Source: Rhodoferax sp.
GTDB taxonomy: Bacteria > Pseudomonadota > Gammaproteobacteria > Burkholderiales > Burkholderiaceae_C
Assembly (NCBI RefSeq): GCF_010365055.1
Contig: NZ_JAAFHA010000005.1
Location: 27,867-91,866, forward strand
Length of the DNA: 64,000 nucleotides
Direction: 5' to 3'
The position numbers and the translations under genes are program-made. The notes beneath the pieces are model-generated. The model did not search any database, had not been told where the DNA came from, and was given only the letters and a program-made list of their open reading frames with translations. Below, one piece after another: positions 49,362-58,251 of this stretch. The first letter of the stretch is position 1. Every line of letters begins with the position of its first letter.

Positions 49362-51213
49362 CCGCATGAGGACTATACCCGACGGGCTCAGCCGACATAT
49401 ACATCTTCTCGACCACATCGCGGTGGCGATCCAGCACCGCTTTGCGCTTGATCTTCATGGTTGCCGTCAATGCGCCAGTGTCAATCGACAAGGGCTCAGT
49501 CAGCACACTGAACTTGCGAATCCACGCAACGTGGGCCTGACTCTGATTGATCGCGTCAACGCCCTTCTGCAACTCAGCCAGCACCAGCGGATGCTGGCAG
49601 GCGTCTGCGCCGCCAACATCAGAGACATCACTGGCCGCCAGAAGCGACTTCAGCACATCGGGCTTGAGCGTCAGCAGCGCAGTCAAAAAATGGCGCCCAT
49701 CACCGCATACAACTGCATGCTCGACCAAAGGAAGACTCATCAACTGCGCTTCAATATTTGCCGGCGATATGTTCTTGCCACCGGAGGTAATCAGCAGGTC
49801 TTTTTTCCGACCCGTCACGTAAAGGTAGCCATCCTCATCAAAGCGACCCAGGTCACCGGAATGCAGCCAGCCAGCCACCAGCGTTTGCGCGGTATCTTCG
49901 GGTCGCCCCATGTAGCCCTGAAAAACATGCGGTCCACGCACCAATATTTCGCCATCGTCAGCAATTCGCACCTGACTGCCCGCCAGTGGCTTGCCCACCG
50001 CACCGATACGGGTACTGCCGACCAGGCTGATGGAGGTCGGGCCGCAATCTTCGGACTGCCCGTAAACCTCGCGGATCAACAAGTCAAGGCCAGTGAAGAA
50101 CCGCAGATTCTCGGGCGCAATCGGCGCGGCGGCCGAGATCATCAAGCGCGCCTGGTCCAGGCCCAACGCCTTCTGCACCTTTTGATGAATCAATCTTGAC
50201 GCTAGCGCCTTCTGCATCCGCAGCAACACGCCCGGCGACTTGCCGGCCAGCTCGCTGGCGTGCCAGCGCTGACCAACCGTCAGCGCCCAGCGCGCCAACA
50301 CCGCCTTGGCTCCGGTGGCGCCCGCCAGTTTGGCGGCGATGCCGGCGTGCATCTTCTCCCAGACACGTGGCACACCAAAGAAAATCGTCGGATGTACTTC
50401 TTTGAGATGATCGCCCAAGGATTCAATACTCCGGGCGAAATAGAGCGCGTAACCGATGGTCACATGGTTATGAATACCACCGAGCTGTTCGGCAACGTGC
50501 GCCAGCGGCAGGTACGAGATCAGGCGATCAGTCGGCTTGCAGTCAAAGGCAGCAGACAGGGTCACTGCGGTCCAGGCCAGATTGCCATGCGACAACATCA
50601 CGGCCTTGGGCGCACCGGTCGTGCCTGAGGTGTAGATCAGGGTACCCAGATCATCGGGGCCCAACGCCGCCAGGCGGCGTTCCACCTCGGCCTGATGCCT
50701 TTGCTCGCCCAACGCCAAAAAGTCATGCCAGGTAATTTGCCAGTCACTGTCTGCCTTGGCACCGCGCATCAGCACCACGCGTTGCAAACGTGGCAGTGCC
50801 GCGCGGCGATCTGCCACCTTGGCCCATTGCGTCTCGTTTTCTACGAGCAGCACCGTGCAATGCGAATGGTCAATGATGTACTCAACCTCGCTGGCCGCAC
50901 TGGTCCAGTAGACGCCCGCCGCGACCGCACCAATCATCATCGCGGCCAGATCCATGATCACCCACTCGGGGCGATTGAAGCCCAAAATACACACAGCCTC
51001 GCCCGGCTTGACGCCCAGCGCGACCAGTGCCCGCGCTGCGCACTGCACCTGCTCCGCATAAGACGTCCAACTGGTCGGTTGCCATGCGGTGTCGCCGCGT
51101 TCATAGTAGGCCGGTGCCGCGCCGCGCTGCTGCGCGGTGGCCAAAAAACGCGCCGGCGCCGCAACAAAGGGAACGCCCGCGACCAGGGTGGGGTGGGTGG
51201 GTGCAGCGTTCAT
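49339..51213 (-). CDS. AMP-forming acyl-CoA synthetase
   Basis: A 624-residue long-chain-type acyl-CoA ligase. AMP-binding motif YTSGTTGAPKAVMLSHGN near residue 190, then SAAAPIAPENLRFF, VYGQSEDCGPTS and the hinge SGDLGRFDEDGYLYVTGRKKDLLITSGGKNISP broken only by normal variation. It should activate the acid that feeds this operon; in the atu system the corresponding gene is atuH. Starts in a TGATG overlap with the cleavage-enzyme gene. Its stop codon lies inside the tRNA-Arg gene. Confidence 0.92.
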   Translation of the reverse strand: MNAAPTHPTLVAGVPFVAAPARFLATAQQRGAAPAYYERGDTAWQPTSWTSYAEQVQCAARALVALGVKPGEAVCILGFNRPEWVIMDLAAMMIGAVAAGVYWTSAASEVEYIIDHSHCTVLLVENETQWAKVADRRAALPRLQRVVLMRGAKADSDWQITWHDFLALGEQRHQAEVERRLAALGPDDLGTLIYTSGTTGAPKAVMLSHGNLAWTAVTLSAAFDCKPTDRLISYLPLAHVAEQLGGIHNHVTIGYALYFARSIESLGDHLKEVHPTIFFGVPRVWEKMHAGIAAKLAGATGAKAVLARWALTVGQRWHASELAGKSPGVLLRMQKALASRLIHQKVQKALGLDQARLMISAAAPIAPENLRFFTGLDLLIREVYGQSEDCGPTSISLVGSTRIGAVGKPLAGSQVRIADDGEILVRGPHVFQGYMGRPEDTAQTLVAGWLHSGDLGRFDEDGYLYVTGRKKDLLITSGGKNISPANIEAQLMSLPLVEHAVVCGDGRHFLTALLTLKPDVLKSLLAASDVSDVGGADACQHPLVLAELQKGVDAINQSQAHVAWIRKFSVLTEPLSIDTGALTATMKIKRKAVLDRHRDVVEKMYMSAEPVGYSPHAAARSSVG

Positions 51214-52085
51214 CAGCGCGCCAGTCCGAGCAAGGCCCTGGCTTCCGCCGGGCTAGCCACCGAGCGACCGGCGTTGCGGGCGCAGGCGGCTAAGGCAGTG
51301 ATCAGTTCACCGTTGCCGCTGGCGCGTTCGCCATTGGGCAGATAGAAGGTGTCTTCCAGGCCAGTGCGCAGCATGCCGCCCAGATCGGCGGTTTTTTGAT
51401 GCACCGGCCAGATTTCAGTGCGGCCAATCAGCGTGGCCTGCCAGACGCTGTTGGTCACCATCCACTGGGGCAGCAAGGCCAGTAGATCGGCATCGCACGG
51501 CATGCCAGAGGCCACGCCCATCACCAGGTTGTATTCAGGGCGGCCCATCTCGGGTTTGAGCATGCCGTTTTTCACGAACATGCCCACGGCACGAACGATG
51601 CCCACGTCAAAGCACTCAAACTCGGGGTGGGTGCCGCATTCGGCCATCACATCCAGAAACTGCTGCACCTTGGCCACCGGGTTGTCAAACACCATGGGCG
51701 GCCAGGCCCAGTTGCCGTCTTCCTTGATCTTCAGGTAGTTCAGGCTGCCCGCGTTGCAGGCGGCAATCTCGGGTTTGACGCGGCGGATGCAGGCCAAGGG
51801 GCCCGAAATGTCCTTGCCGACCACACCGGTGGTCAGGTTGATGATGACGCCGGGGCAGGCTTCGCGGATGGCATTGACCACCGACTCCATCACATCCGGG
51901 TCCCACGACGGCATATGGCCCATGCCCTCTTCCTGGTTGCGCACATGCACATGCATGATGGAGGCGCCCGCGTTGAAGGCATCGCGCGCCTCGGCCGCCA
52001 TCTGGGCTGGGGTCACCGGCACCGGGTGCTGCTTCGGGTTGGTCAGAACGCCGGTCAGGGCGCAAGTCAAAATTGCTTTTTCCAT
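51213..52085 (-). CDS. beta-keto acid cleavage enzyme (BKACE, DUF849)
   Basis: A 290-residue TIM-barrel protein of the 3-keto-5-aminohexanoate cleavage family. These zinc enzymes split a beta-keto acid with acetyl-CoA to give acetoacetate and a new acyl-CoA. The zinc histidines lie in SIMHVHVRN (residues about 43-51) and the Glu near the C-terminus in RTGLEDTFYLPNG. The family covers many substrates, so the exact one is open. TAATG and TGATG junctions with both neighbours place it firmly in the carboxylase operon, where atuG would be expected. Confidence 0.9.
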   Translation of the reverse strand: MEKAILTCALTGVLTNPKQHPVPVTPAQMAAEARDAFNAGASIMHVHVRNQEEGMGHMPSWDPDVMESVVNAIREACPGVIINLTTGVVGKDISGPLACIRRVKPEIAACNAGSLNYLKIKEDGNWAWPPMVFDNPVAKVQQFLDVMAECGTHPEFECFDVGIVRAVGMFVKNGMLKPEMGRPEYNLVMGVASGMPCDADLLALLPQWMVTNSVWQATLIGRTEIWPVHQKTADLGGMLRTGLEDTFYLPNGERASGNGELITALAACARNAGRSVASPAEARALLGLAR

Positions 52086-54049
52086 TAGGCTTCCTCTTTG
52101 TCTTGCAGCTCAATTTCGATCAGCAAGGCACCCGATTCGACTTGCTCGCCAACTTTCACATGCAGCGCCACCACCGTGCCGGCGGCCTGCGCCGTCAGCC
52201 ACATTTCCATCTTCATCGCCTCAACGCACACGAGTGCCTGCCCTTCTTTGACGCCCTCGCCCACCGCAAACTGAATTTGCGTGACCTTGCCCGCCACCGG
52301 GGACAACGCCCGCGTGGCGTCCAGCGCAGCGTCCTTGCTCGGGAACGGCGACACCTCGTGCAAGACAAAGGAGCTGCCTCCCAACGCGATGTGCAGCTCC
52401 TGCTGATGCCGCACCGCGATGGCGCTGCGCGTGACCCCGTCGATCTCATAGCGCAGATGGCCGTCCTTAAAGTCAATGATCCGCACCCGATGCTGTTGAC
52501 CTGCCAACGTCACCGTGACCTGCCCGCTGCGATCCGGATGCACGCGCAGTGTTTTTGTGAGTTCATCGCAGCGCAGGGGAATATCAAAGGCTGCCACGCT
52601 GTCAGCACGCCAGTTGGCGCCGCTTTGCATGGCAAGGGCTGATGCCGCCACACACCAGGCCTGGTCGTCCGCAAGCGGACGTTGTAACAGCGCCTCGCCC
52701 GCCTCTTGCCACTGGTCGATCAGGGTGGTGGTCATGGCGGCGGCGCGAAAGGCCGGGTGATTCACCAGGTCCGCCAGGAAACGAGCGTTGTTGCGCAGTC
52801 CGAGCAGGGGCGCGTTCTCCAGGGCGGCGCGCAGGCGCCGGATCGCGTCATCGCGGTCACGGCCGTGCACGATGACTTTGGCCACCATCGGGTCGTAATA
52901 GGGAGAAACTTCGCTGCCCTCTTCAATGCCGGCGTCAATGCGCACACCGTCAAACAGGGCCTGCTGCGGGCGCCAAAAGCGCACCGTGCCGGTTTGCGGC
53001 GCAAAACCGGCGTATGGGTCTTCCACATACAGGCGTGCTTCGATCGCATGGCCCGTCAGCTTGATGTCGGCTTGAATTGCTGGCAGCGGCTGGCCCGCCG
53101 CCACCCGCAGCTGCCACTCCACCAGATCAAAGCCCGTCACCAGTTCGGTCACCGGGTGCTCGACCTGCAAGCGCGTGTTCATTTCCAGAAAGTAGTGCTT
53201 GAGGTCGGCATCCACGATGAATTCCACTGTGCCCGCGCCGCGGTAGCCCACGGCCAAGGCGGCAGCCACGGCGTCCTTGCCCATGGCTTCGCGCATTGCC
53301 GCATTGACGACAGGCGACGGCGCCTCTTCGATCACTTTTTGCCGCCTGCGCTGGGCCGTGCAGTCGCGCTCACCCAGGTACACGGCGTTGCCGTGGTCAT
53401 CGGCAAAGACCTGAATTTCAATATGCCGGCCGTTGTCAATCAGGCGCTCCAGCATCAGGGTGCCGTCGCCAAAGGCGCCCTGCGCCTCGCGCCGCGCGCC
53501 GACGATCGCCTGCGCAATCTCCTTGGCCGAGCGTACCAGGCGCATACCACGGCCACCGCCACCGGCCACCGCTTTGACCAGCAAGGGAAACCCCAGTTTC
53601 AGCGCTTCCTCGGTTAGGCGCGCATCGTCCTGCGCCTCGCCCAGGTAGCCCGGCGCACAGGGCACGCCCGCCAGCAGCATGCGACGCTTGGCCCGTGCCT
53701 TGTCACCCATGGCCAGCATGGCGGCAGGCGGCGGGCCGATAAATACCAAAGCAGCGTCCAGGCAGGCCTGGGCGAAGCCCGCGTTTTCGCTCAGGAATCC
53801 GTAACCGGGGTGAATCGCGTCAGCACCGGTCTTGCGCGCCGCTTCCAGCAAGGCATCCACCCGCAGGTACGAATCCGCTGCCGCTGAGCCCCCAATATGC
53901 ACGGCTTCGTCGGCCAGGCGCACATGCGGCGCGTCTCTGTCAACATCACTGTAGACGGCGACGGTTCTATAGCCCAGGTTGCGCGCGGTGCGCATGACTC
54001 GGCAGGCGATCTCGCCCCGGTTGGCGATCAGTATTTTTGAGAAGGTCAT
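52085..54049 (-). CDS. acyl-CoA carboxylase alpha subunit (biotin carboxylase plus BCCP), AtuF/LiuD-like
   Basis: 654 residues: biotin carboxylase ([19 protein letters not shown], glycine loop [27 protein letters not shown]) followed by a linker domain and a biotinyl domain with EAMKMEM near residue 615. It carboxylates biotin for the beta subunit at 56083-57693. Alpha subunits of geranyl-CoA and methylcrotonyl-CoA carboxylases are hard to tell apart by eye; the partner suggests the geranyl type. Overlaps the hydratase gene by 4 bp. Confidence 0.88.
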   Translation of the reverse strand: MTFSKILIANRGEIACRVMRTARNLGYRTVAVYSDVDRDAPHVRLADEAVHIGGSAAADSYLRVDALLEAARKTGADAIHPGYGFLSENAGFAQACLDAALVFIGPPPAAMLAMGDKARAKRRMLLAGVPCAPGYLGEAQDDARLTEEALKLGFPLLVKAVAGGGGRGMRLVRSAKEIAQAIVGARREAQGAFGDGTLMLERLIDNGRHIEIQVFADDHGNAVYLGERDCTAQRRRQKVIEEAPSPVVNAAMREAMGKDAVAAALAVGYRGAGTVEFIVDADLKHYFLEMNTRLQVEHPVTELVTGFDLVEWQLRVAAGQPLPAIQADIKLTGHAIEARLYVEDPYAGFAPQTGTVRFWRPQQALFDGVRIDAGIEEGSEVSPYYDPMVAKVIVHGRDRDDAIRRLRAALENAPLLGLRNNARFLADLVNHPAFRAAAMTTTLIDQWQEAGEALLQRPLADDQAWCVAASALAMQSGANWRADSVAAFDIPLRCDELTKTLRVHPDRSGQVTVTLAGQQHRVRIIDFKDGHLRYEIDGVTRSAIAVRHQQELHIALGGSSFVLHEVSPFPSKDAALDATRALSPVAGKVTQIQFAVGEGVKEGQALVCVEAMKMEMWLTAQAAGTVVALHVKVGEQVESGALLIEIELQDKEEA

Positions 54050-54882
54050 TGCAAGGCCCAGCTTGGTTTGCGCTTTTGAAAAAAGGCGGTGGTGCCCTCC
54101 AGCCCCTCGGGGCCTTGTGCGGCGCGGGAAAAAATGCGGGCAGCCTCCTGCACCAGGGTGGCGGGCTCGGCAAAACGTGCTTTCGCCATCAAAGCCTTGG
54201 TGGCCGCAACAGCACCAGGCGCGCAGGCCTGGATGTCGGTCAGCACGGCCGCAACGGCGGCGTCAATCTGCTCGGGCGTATGCACCGCGTGCACCAGGCC
54301 AATCGCCAGGGCATTGGCCGCGCTCAAGCGCCCGCCCGTCACCGCCAGCCGCTTGGCCTGGGAGTAGCCCAGCCGCTCGACCAGGAACGGTGCAATCTGG
54401 GCCGGCACCACGCCCAAAGCGGTTTCCGGCAATCGAAATACCGCCGACTCGCTCGCCAGCGCCACATCCGCCACGCAGGCCAAGCCCAGGCCACCGCCCA
54501 TGACGCTGCCCTCTAACACCACCACCAGCGCCAGCGGCGTGTTGGCGTAGGCGACACACAGTTCGCCGAACTGCGCGTTGGCCTGCGCCACAGCATCCAG
54601 CGCGGCGCCCGCTTGGGCCGACGCGGGCGGGTTCTGCATCGCCCGCATGCGCGCGGCTGCCATGTCCTGCAAATCAGCGCCAGCGCAAAAATGCCCGCCT
54701 GCCCCACGCAACACCACGATGCGCACGCTGCCATCGGCCTCCAGGGTGATGAGCGCGGCGCGCAACTCAGCCACCATCTGCAGCGACATGGCGTTACGCA
54801 ATGCCGGTCGGTTCAAGGTAATATGAGCCGTAGCCCCCGTCTGATCTACCTTTATAGCTTCGTAATTCATAGCAACTGTCAT
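54046..54882 (-). CDS. enoyl-CoA hydratase/isomerase, AtuE/LiuC-like
   Basis: A 278-residue crotonase-fold protein. Oxyanion-hole segments HFCAGADLQDM (about 65-75) and GSVMGGGLGLACVADVALAS (about 112-131), then FRLPETALGVVPAQ. It probably hydrates the glutaconyl-CoA-type product of the carboxylase. The conserved part starts near TAHITLNRPALRNAMS; the preceding residues come from repeat copy G. Overlaps both neighbours by 4 bp. Confidence 0.87.
   Translation of the reverse strand: MTVAMNYEAIKVDQTGATAHITLNRPALRNAMSLQMVAELRAALITLEADGSVRIVVLRGAGGHFCAGADLQDMAAARMRAMQNPPASAQAGAALDAVAQANAQFGELCVAYANTPLALVVVLEGSVMGGGLGLACVADVALASESAVFRLPETALGVVPAQIAPFLVERLGYSQAKRLAVTGGRLSAANALAIGLVHAVHTPEQIDAAVAAVLTDIQACAPGAVAATKALMAKARFAEPATLVQEAARIFSRAAQGPEGLEGTTAFFQKRKPSWALQ
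54827..54880 (-). repeat. dispersed repeat copy G, forming the hydratase 5' end
   Basis: On the minus strand it reads TTGCTATGAATTACGAAGCTATA, a short variable stretch, then CAGACGGGGGCTACGGC and an A/T tail. It encodes about the first 18 residues of the hydratase. Confidence 0.55.
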
Positions 54883-56033
54883 TGCCCTTTGCCCGGCAGG
54901 GTGCCCTCTAACTTGCAGATGATGCCCAGCATGATCTCGTCAGCACCGCCCCCAATCGAGATCAAACGCCCGTCACGGTAAGCCTGCGCAATCGGGTTGT
55001 CCCAGGTGTAGCCCATGCCGCCCCAGTACTGCATGCAACTGTCGGCCACCTCGCGGCTCAGGCGTCCGGCCTTGAGCTTAGCCATGGACGCCAGTTTGGT
55101 CACGTCTTTGCCCGAAATATAGGATTCAACCGCCCGGTAGGTCAAGGCGCGCAAGGCCTCCACTTCGGTGCGCAACTCGGCCAACCGGAAGTGCACCACC
55201 TGGTTGTGCAGAATCGGCTTGCCAAAGGTCTGGCGCTGACGTGTGTAGTCAATGGTCTGGTCAATCAAACGGTCCAGCGAGCGCAGGCAGCCGGCGGCGC
55301 CATACAGCCGCTCCTCCTGAAACTGCAACATCTGGAACATGAAACCCATGCCCTCCTGCCCGATCAGGTTGCGCTGGGGCACCCGCACGTTGTCAAAAAA
55401 CAGCTGCGCCGTGTCGCTTGAATCCATGCCGATCTTGTGGATCTTTTGCCGCGTGACGCCGGGGCTGTCCAGCCGCACCATGATCAACGACTTGTTCTTG
55501 TGCACCGCCCCTTCCGAGGTGTTGGCCAGCAGACAACACCAGTCGGCCTGCATGCCATTGGTGATCCACATCTTGGAGCCGTTGATGAGGTAGTCAGCGC
55601 CGTCCTTTTTGGCTGTGGTCTTGAGGGCCGCCACATCCGAGCCACCGCCAACCTCACTCACGCCAATACAACCGACCATGTCCCCGGCGATGCTGGGGGC
55701 CAAAAACTCGCGCTTGAGTTCATCGGAACCAAAGCGCGCCAAGGCCGGCGTACACATATCGGTCTGCACCCCGATGGCCATCGGCACGCCGCCTGCGTTG
55801 CATTCGCCCAGCGCTTCGGCCATCACCATGGAGTAGCTGAAGTCCAGCCCCATGCCGCCGTACTCCGCCGGGTACTTGATGCCCAGCAGCCCCAGGTCGC
55901 CCATTTTCTTGAACAATTCATGCGCCGGGAAGTGCTGTGCTGCCTCCCACTGCGGCAGATTCGGATTGATCTCTTTGGCAACGAATTTGCGCACCGTGTC
56001 GGCAATTTGTTCGTGTTCGGGGGTGAATTTCAT
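54879..56033 (-). CDS. acyl-CoA dehydrogenase, citronellyl-CoA dehydrogenase (AtuD)-like
   Basis: 384 residues from ATG 56033 (MKFTPEHEQIADTVRKFVAKE); the longer frame upstream is not protein-like. FAD-dependent alpha,beta-desaturase with CIGVSEVGGGSDVAALKTTA and KMWITNGMQADW in the middle domain, and QYWGGMGYTWDNPIAQAYRD near the end. The pattern SEVGGGSDVAALKT together with GGADEIMLGIICK is what I recall from AtuD-type enzymes rather than isovaleryl-CoA dehydrogenases. Position second in the operon, after the beta subunit, also matches atuC-atuD. Confidence 0.8.
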   Translation of the reverse strand: MKFTPEHEQIADTVRKFVAKEINPNLPQWEAAQHFPAHELFKKMGDLGLLGIKYPAEYGGMGLDFSYSMVMAEALGECNAGGVPMAIGVQTDMCTPALARFGSDELKREFLAPSIAGDMVGCIGVSEVGGGSDVAALKTTAKKDGADYLINGSKMWITNGMQADWCCLLANTSEGAVHKNKSLIMVRLDSPGVTRQKIHKIGMDSSDTAQLFFDNVRVPQRNLIGQEGMGFMFQMLQFQEERLYGAAGCLRSLDRLIDQTIDYTRQRQTFGKPILHNQVVHFRLAELRTEVEALRALTYRAVESYISGKDVTKLASMAKLKAGRLSREVADSCMQYWGGMGYTWDNPIAQAYRDGRLISIGGGADEIMLGIICKLEGTLPGKGQ

Positions 56034-56082
56034 GAAAACCTCGCTGTTGAATAGGCAAATAGAAGGTAGAGAAAGAGTTGCT

Positions 56083-57693
56083 TTAAAAGCGCGCCACACC
56101 AAAAGTATTGCCGTGCAACTGGCGGCTTTGCGCCTCGTGCGCCAGGCCCAAGCACAGGCCAAGCAGCCGGCGCGTATCACGCGGATCGATGATGCCGTCG
56201 TCCCACAAGCGTGCGGTGCCAAACAGGACGGCAGACTCCTTGTCCAGCCGCAGCCGCAAGCCGTCCGACATGGCCTTCAGGGCTTCTTCATTGGCGGCCA
56301 TGCCAGTGCGCTCGATCTTGGCGCGGTTGACGATGTCCATCACCTTGGCCGCCTGCGCGCCACCCATCACCGCGGTGCGGGCCGTGGGCCAGGAGAAGAT
56401 GAAATTCGGGTCAAAACCGCGACCGCACATGCCATAGTTGCCAGCGCCATAGGAGCCGCCCAGCACCACCGTGAACTTGGGCACGCGCGCATTCGCGACC
56501 GCCTGAATCATCTTGGAGCCATGCTTGATGGCACCGCTGCGCTCGGCCACCGAGCCCACCATGTAGCCGGTCGTGTTTTGCAGAAAGATCAGCGGCGTGC
56601 CGGTTTGGTCACACAGCTGGATGAACTGCCCGGCCTTGGTGGAACCGCTGGGCTGAATCGGGCCGTTGTTGCCCAAAATACCCACCAGCCGACCCTGCAC
56701 GCGGGCATGGCCGCACATCATCTCGCTGGCGTACTCGGCCTTGAACTCCAGAAAGTCCGAGCCATCGACCAGCCGGGCAATCACTTCGCGCACGTCATAG
56801 GGCTCGCGCTCGTCAAACGGCACGATGCCCAGCAACTCCTGCTCATCAAACAGCGGTTCCGAAAAATTTGCCGCAGCCGGTGCCAGGTCCCACTGCAACT
56901 TGTCCAGCACTTCGCGCGCCATGCCAATGGCGTGCGCGTCGTCTTCACACAGGTACTCACCCAGGCCCGTCACCTGCGCGTGGGTCTCGGCGCCGCCCAG
57001 TTCGTCCTCGGTGCAGTCCTCGCCAATAGCGGCCTTGACCAGCGGCGGGCCCGCCAGAAAGATGTTGGAGCGCCCGCGCACCAGAATCACGTAGTCCGAC
57101 AAGCCCGGCAGGTAGGCGCCACCGGCCGTGGAAGACCCGTGCACCACGGCGATTTGCGGCAGACCTGCAGCCGACATCCGGGCCTGATTCGCAAAACTGC
57201 GCCCACCTTCAATGAAGATTTCGCTCTGGTACATCAGGTTGGCGCCACCGCTTTCCACCAGGTAGATCACCGGCAACTTGTTTTCACGTGCGATTTCCTG
57301 GGCTCGCAAGGCCTTGCGCAAGCCCATCGGCGCCACGGTCCCGCCCTTGACCGCGCTGTCACTCGCAGAAATCAGGCAACGCTTGCCGGCGACCACGCCA
57401 ATGCCGACGATGGAGCCCCCGCCCAGAACCGACTTTTTGCCATCGTCGTCGTGCATATTGAGCCCGGCCAGGCGGCTGAGTTCCAGAAACGGCGAACCGC
57501 GATCGAGCAAGCGCGCGACCCGCTCGCGCGGCAGCAGCTGGCCACGCTTTTCGAACTTCTCGCGTTTGGACTCCGACTCTGCAATGACCATCTGCTCCAG
57601 GCGCTGGACCTCCGAGAGCAGTTCACGCATGCGCTGCGCGTTGGCGCCGAACGCATCGGATTTGGCATTGATCTTGGTACGAATGACTGGCAT
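56083..57693 (-). CDS. acyl-CoA carboxylase beta subunit, geranyl-CoA carboxylase (AtuC)-like
   Basis: A 536-residue carboxyltransferase. N-half has YLVESGGANLMYQSEIFIEG and VHGSSTAGGAYLPGLSDYV; C-half has NTTGYMVGSVAERSGAIKHG and GGSYGAGNYGMCGRGFDP. The stretch after the SGGAN motif reads GGRSFANQARMSA, where methylcrotonyl-CoA carboxylases have a Phe-rich FGRIFYNQANMSA-type segment; a small residue there is associated with the larger geranyl-CoA pocket. AGAGGG supports ATG 57693; a start at 57729 would lie on the likely -10 box. First gene of the operon. Confidence 0.82.
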   Translation of the reverse strand: MPVIRTKINAKSDAFGANAQRMRELLSEVQRLEQMVIAESESKREKFEKRGQLLPRERVARLLDRGSPFLELSRLAGLNMHDDDGKKSVLGGGSIVGIGVVAGKRCLISASDSAVKGGTVAPMGLRKALRAQEIARENKLPVIYLVESGGANLMYQSEIFIEGGRSFANQARMSAAGLPQIAVVHGSSTAGGAYLPGLSDYVILVRGRSNIFLAGPPLVKAAIGEDCTEDELGGAETHAQVTGLGEYLCEDDAHAIGMAREVLDKLQWDLAPAAANFSEPLFDEQELLGIVPFDEREPYDVREVIARLVDGSDFLEFKAEYASEMMCGHARVQGRLVGILGNNGPIQPSGSTKAGQFIQLCDQTGTPLIFLQNTTGYMVGSVAERSGAIKHGSKMIQAVANARVPKFTVVLGGSYGAGNYGMCGRGFDPNFIFSWPTARTAVMGGAQAAKVMDIVNRAKIERTGMAANEEALKAMSDGLRLRLDKESAVLFGTARLWDDGIIDPRDTRRLLGLCLGLAHEAQSRQLHGNTFGVARF

Positions 57694-57720
57694 TGAATTG
57701 AACCCTCTTGATTGCTCCGC

Positions 57721-57750
57721 ATTAGACATAAAGGTAACGTTAACGTCAAC
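57721..57750 (-). promoter_or_regulatory. promoter and palindromic operator of the carboxylase operon
   Basis: On the minus strand TTGACG, a 17-base spacer and TCTAAT form a good promoter. The perfect palindrome ACGTTAACGT (57737-57746) overlaps the -35 edge and spacer, where MerR-family regulators bind. From memory it resembles sites of LiuR-type MerR proteins. The regulator encoded at 58252-58800 is the obvious candidate. Confidence 0.6.
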
Positions 57751-57758
57751 CAGATTTC

Positions 57759-57779
57759 GTATAGGTATTTCCCCTATAC
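57759..57779. promoter_or_regulatory. second inverted repeat in the divergent region
   Basis: GTATAGG and CCTATAC (7 bp each, 7-base centre) face each other between the carboxylase operon and the SCP2 gene. Could serve the SCP2 promoter or a second regulator. Confidence 0.4.
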
Positions 57780-57860
57780 TTTAGGTGATGCGGCTCTGAT
57801 AGCATTCGGTCGCAGTCAATGCAAGCGCATTGCTTGCCCACTTTTTTTAATAGGAAACCC

Positions 57861-58157
57861 ATGAACATTGAAGCCTGCACCGAAGCCATTCGCACCAAAG
57901 TTGGTGCCGACAGCGGCCTGGAAGCCACCCTGAAATTTGACTGTGGCGACGATGGCGTGATCTACATTGACGGAAAGTCCGCGCCCAACTCGGTCAGCAA
58001 TAGCAATACGGATGCCGACTGCACGGTCGGCATCACGCTGGAGAATCTCAACGCCATGCTGGCAGGCGACCTGGAACCGGCCACCGGCTTCATGATGGGC
58101 AAGCTCAAGGTGACAGGCGACATGAGCGTCGCCATGCGGCTGCAACGCGTCATCTGA
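57861..58157 (+). CDS. SCP2 sterol-binding-domain protein
   Basis: 98 residues from ATG 57861 after AGGAAACCC. Single SCP2 fold: AGADSGLEATLKFDCG-type start, IYIDGKSAPNSV, then DADCTVGITLENLNAMLAGDLEP and KLKVTGDMSVAMRLQRVI. Such small proteins bind acyl or isoprenoid lipids in a hydrophobic tunnel. Divergent from the carboxylase operon and upstream of the MerR gene, which fits handling of a hydrophobic substrate. Confidence 0.9.
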   Translation: MNIEACTEAIRTKVGADSGLEATLKFDCGDDGVIYIDGKSAPNSVSNSNTDADCTVGITLENLNAMLAGDLEPATGFMMGKLKVTGDMSVAMRLQRVI

Positions 58158-58251
58158 CTTCCCCCTTTTTGGCACGGTCGTGGCGTCAAGTACTTCAACA
58201 GCGAATGCAGCGCGAACGCGCAGCAAGCCTGTTGGCGCGGTTGCTGCGGTC

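Noticed and set aside
52085-57693. Leucine (liu) operon assignment
   Set aside because: Gene order, lack of an HMG-CoA lyase and the beta-subunit segment GGRSFANQ fit the atu type better; liu function is not excluded but is not the preferred call.
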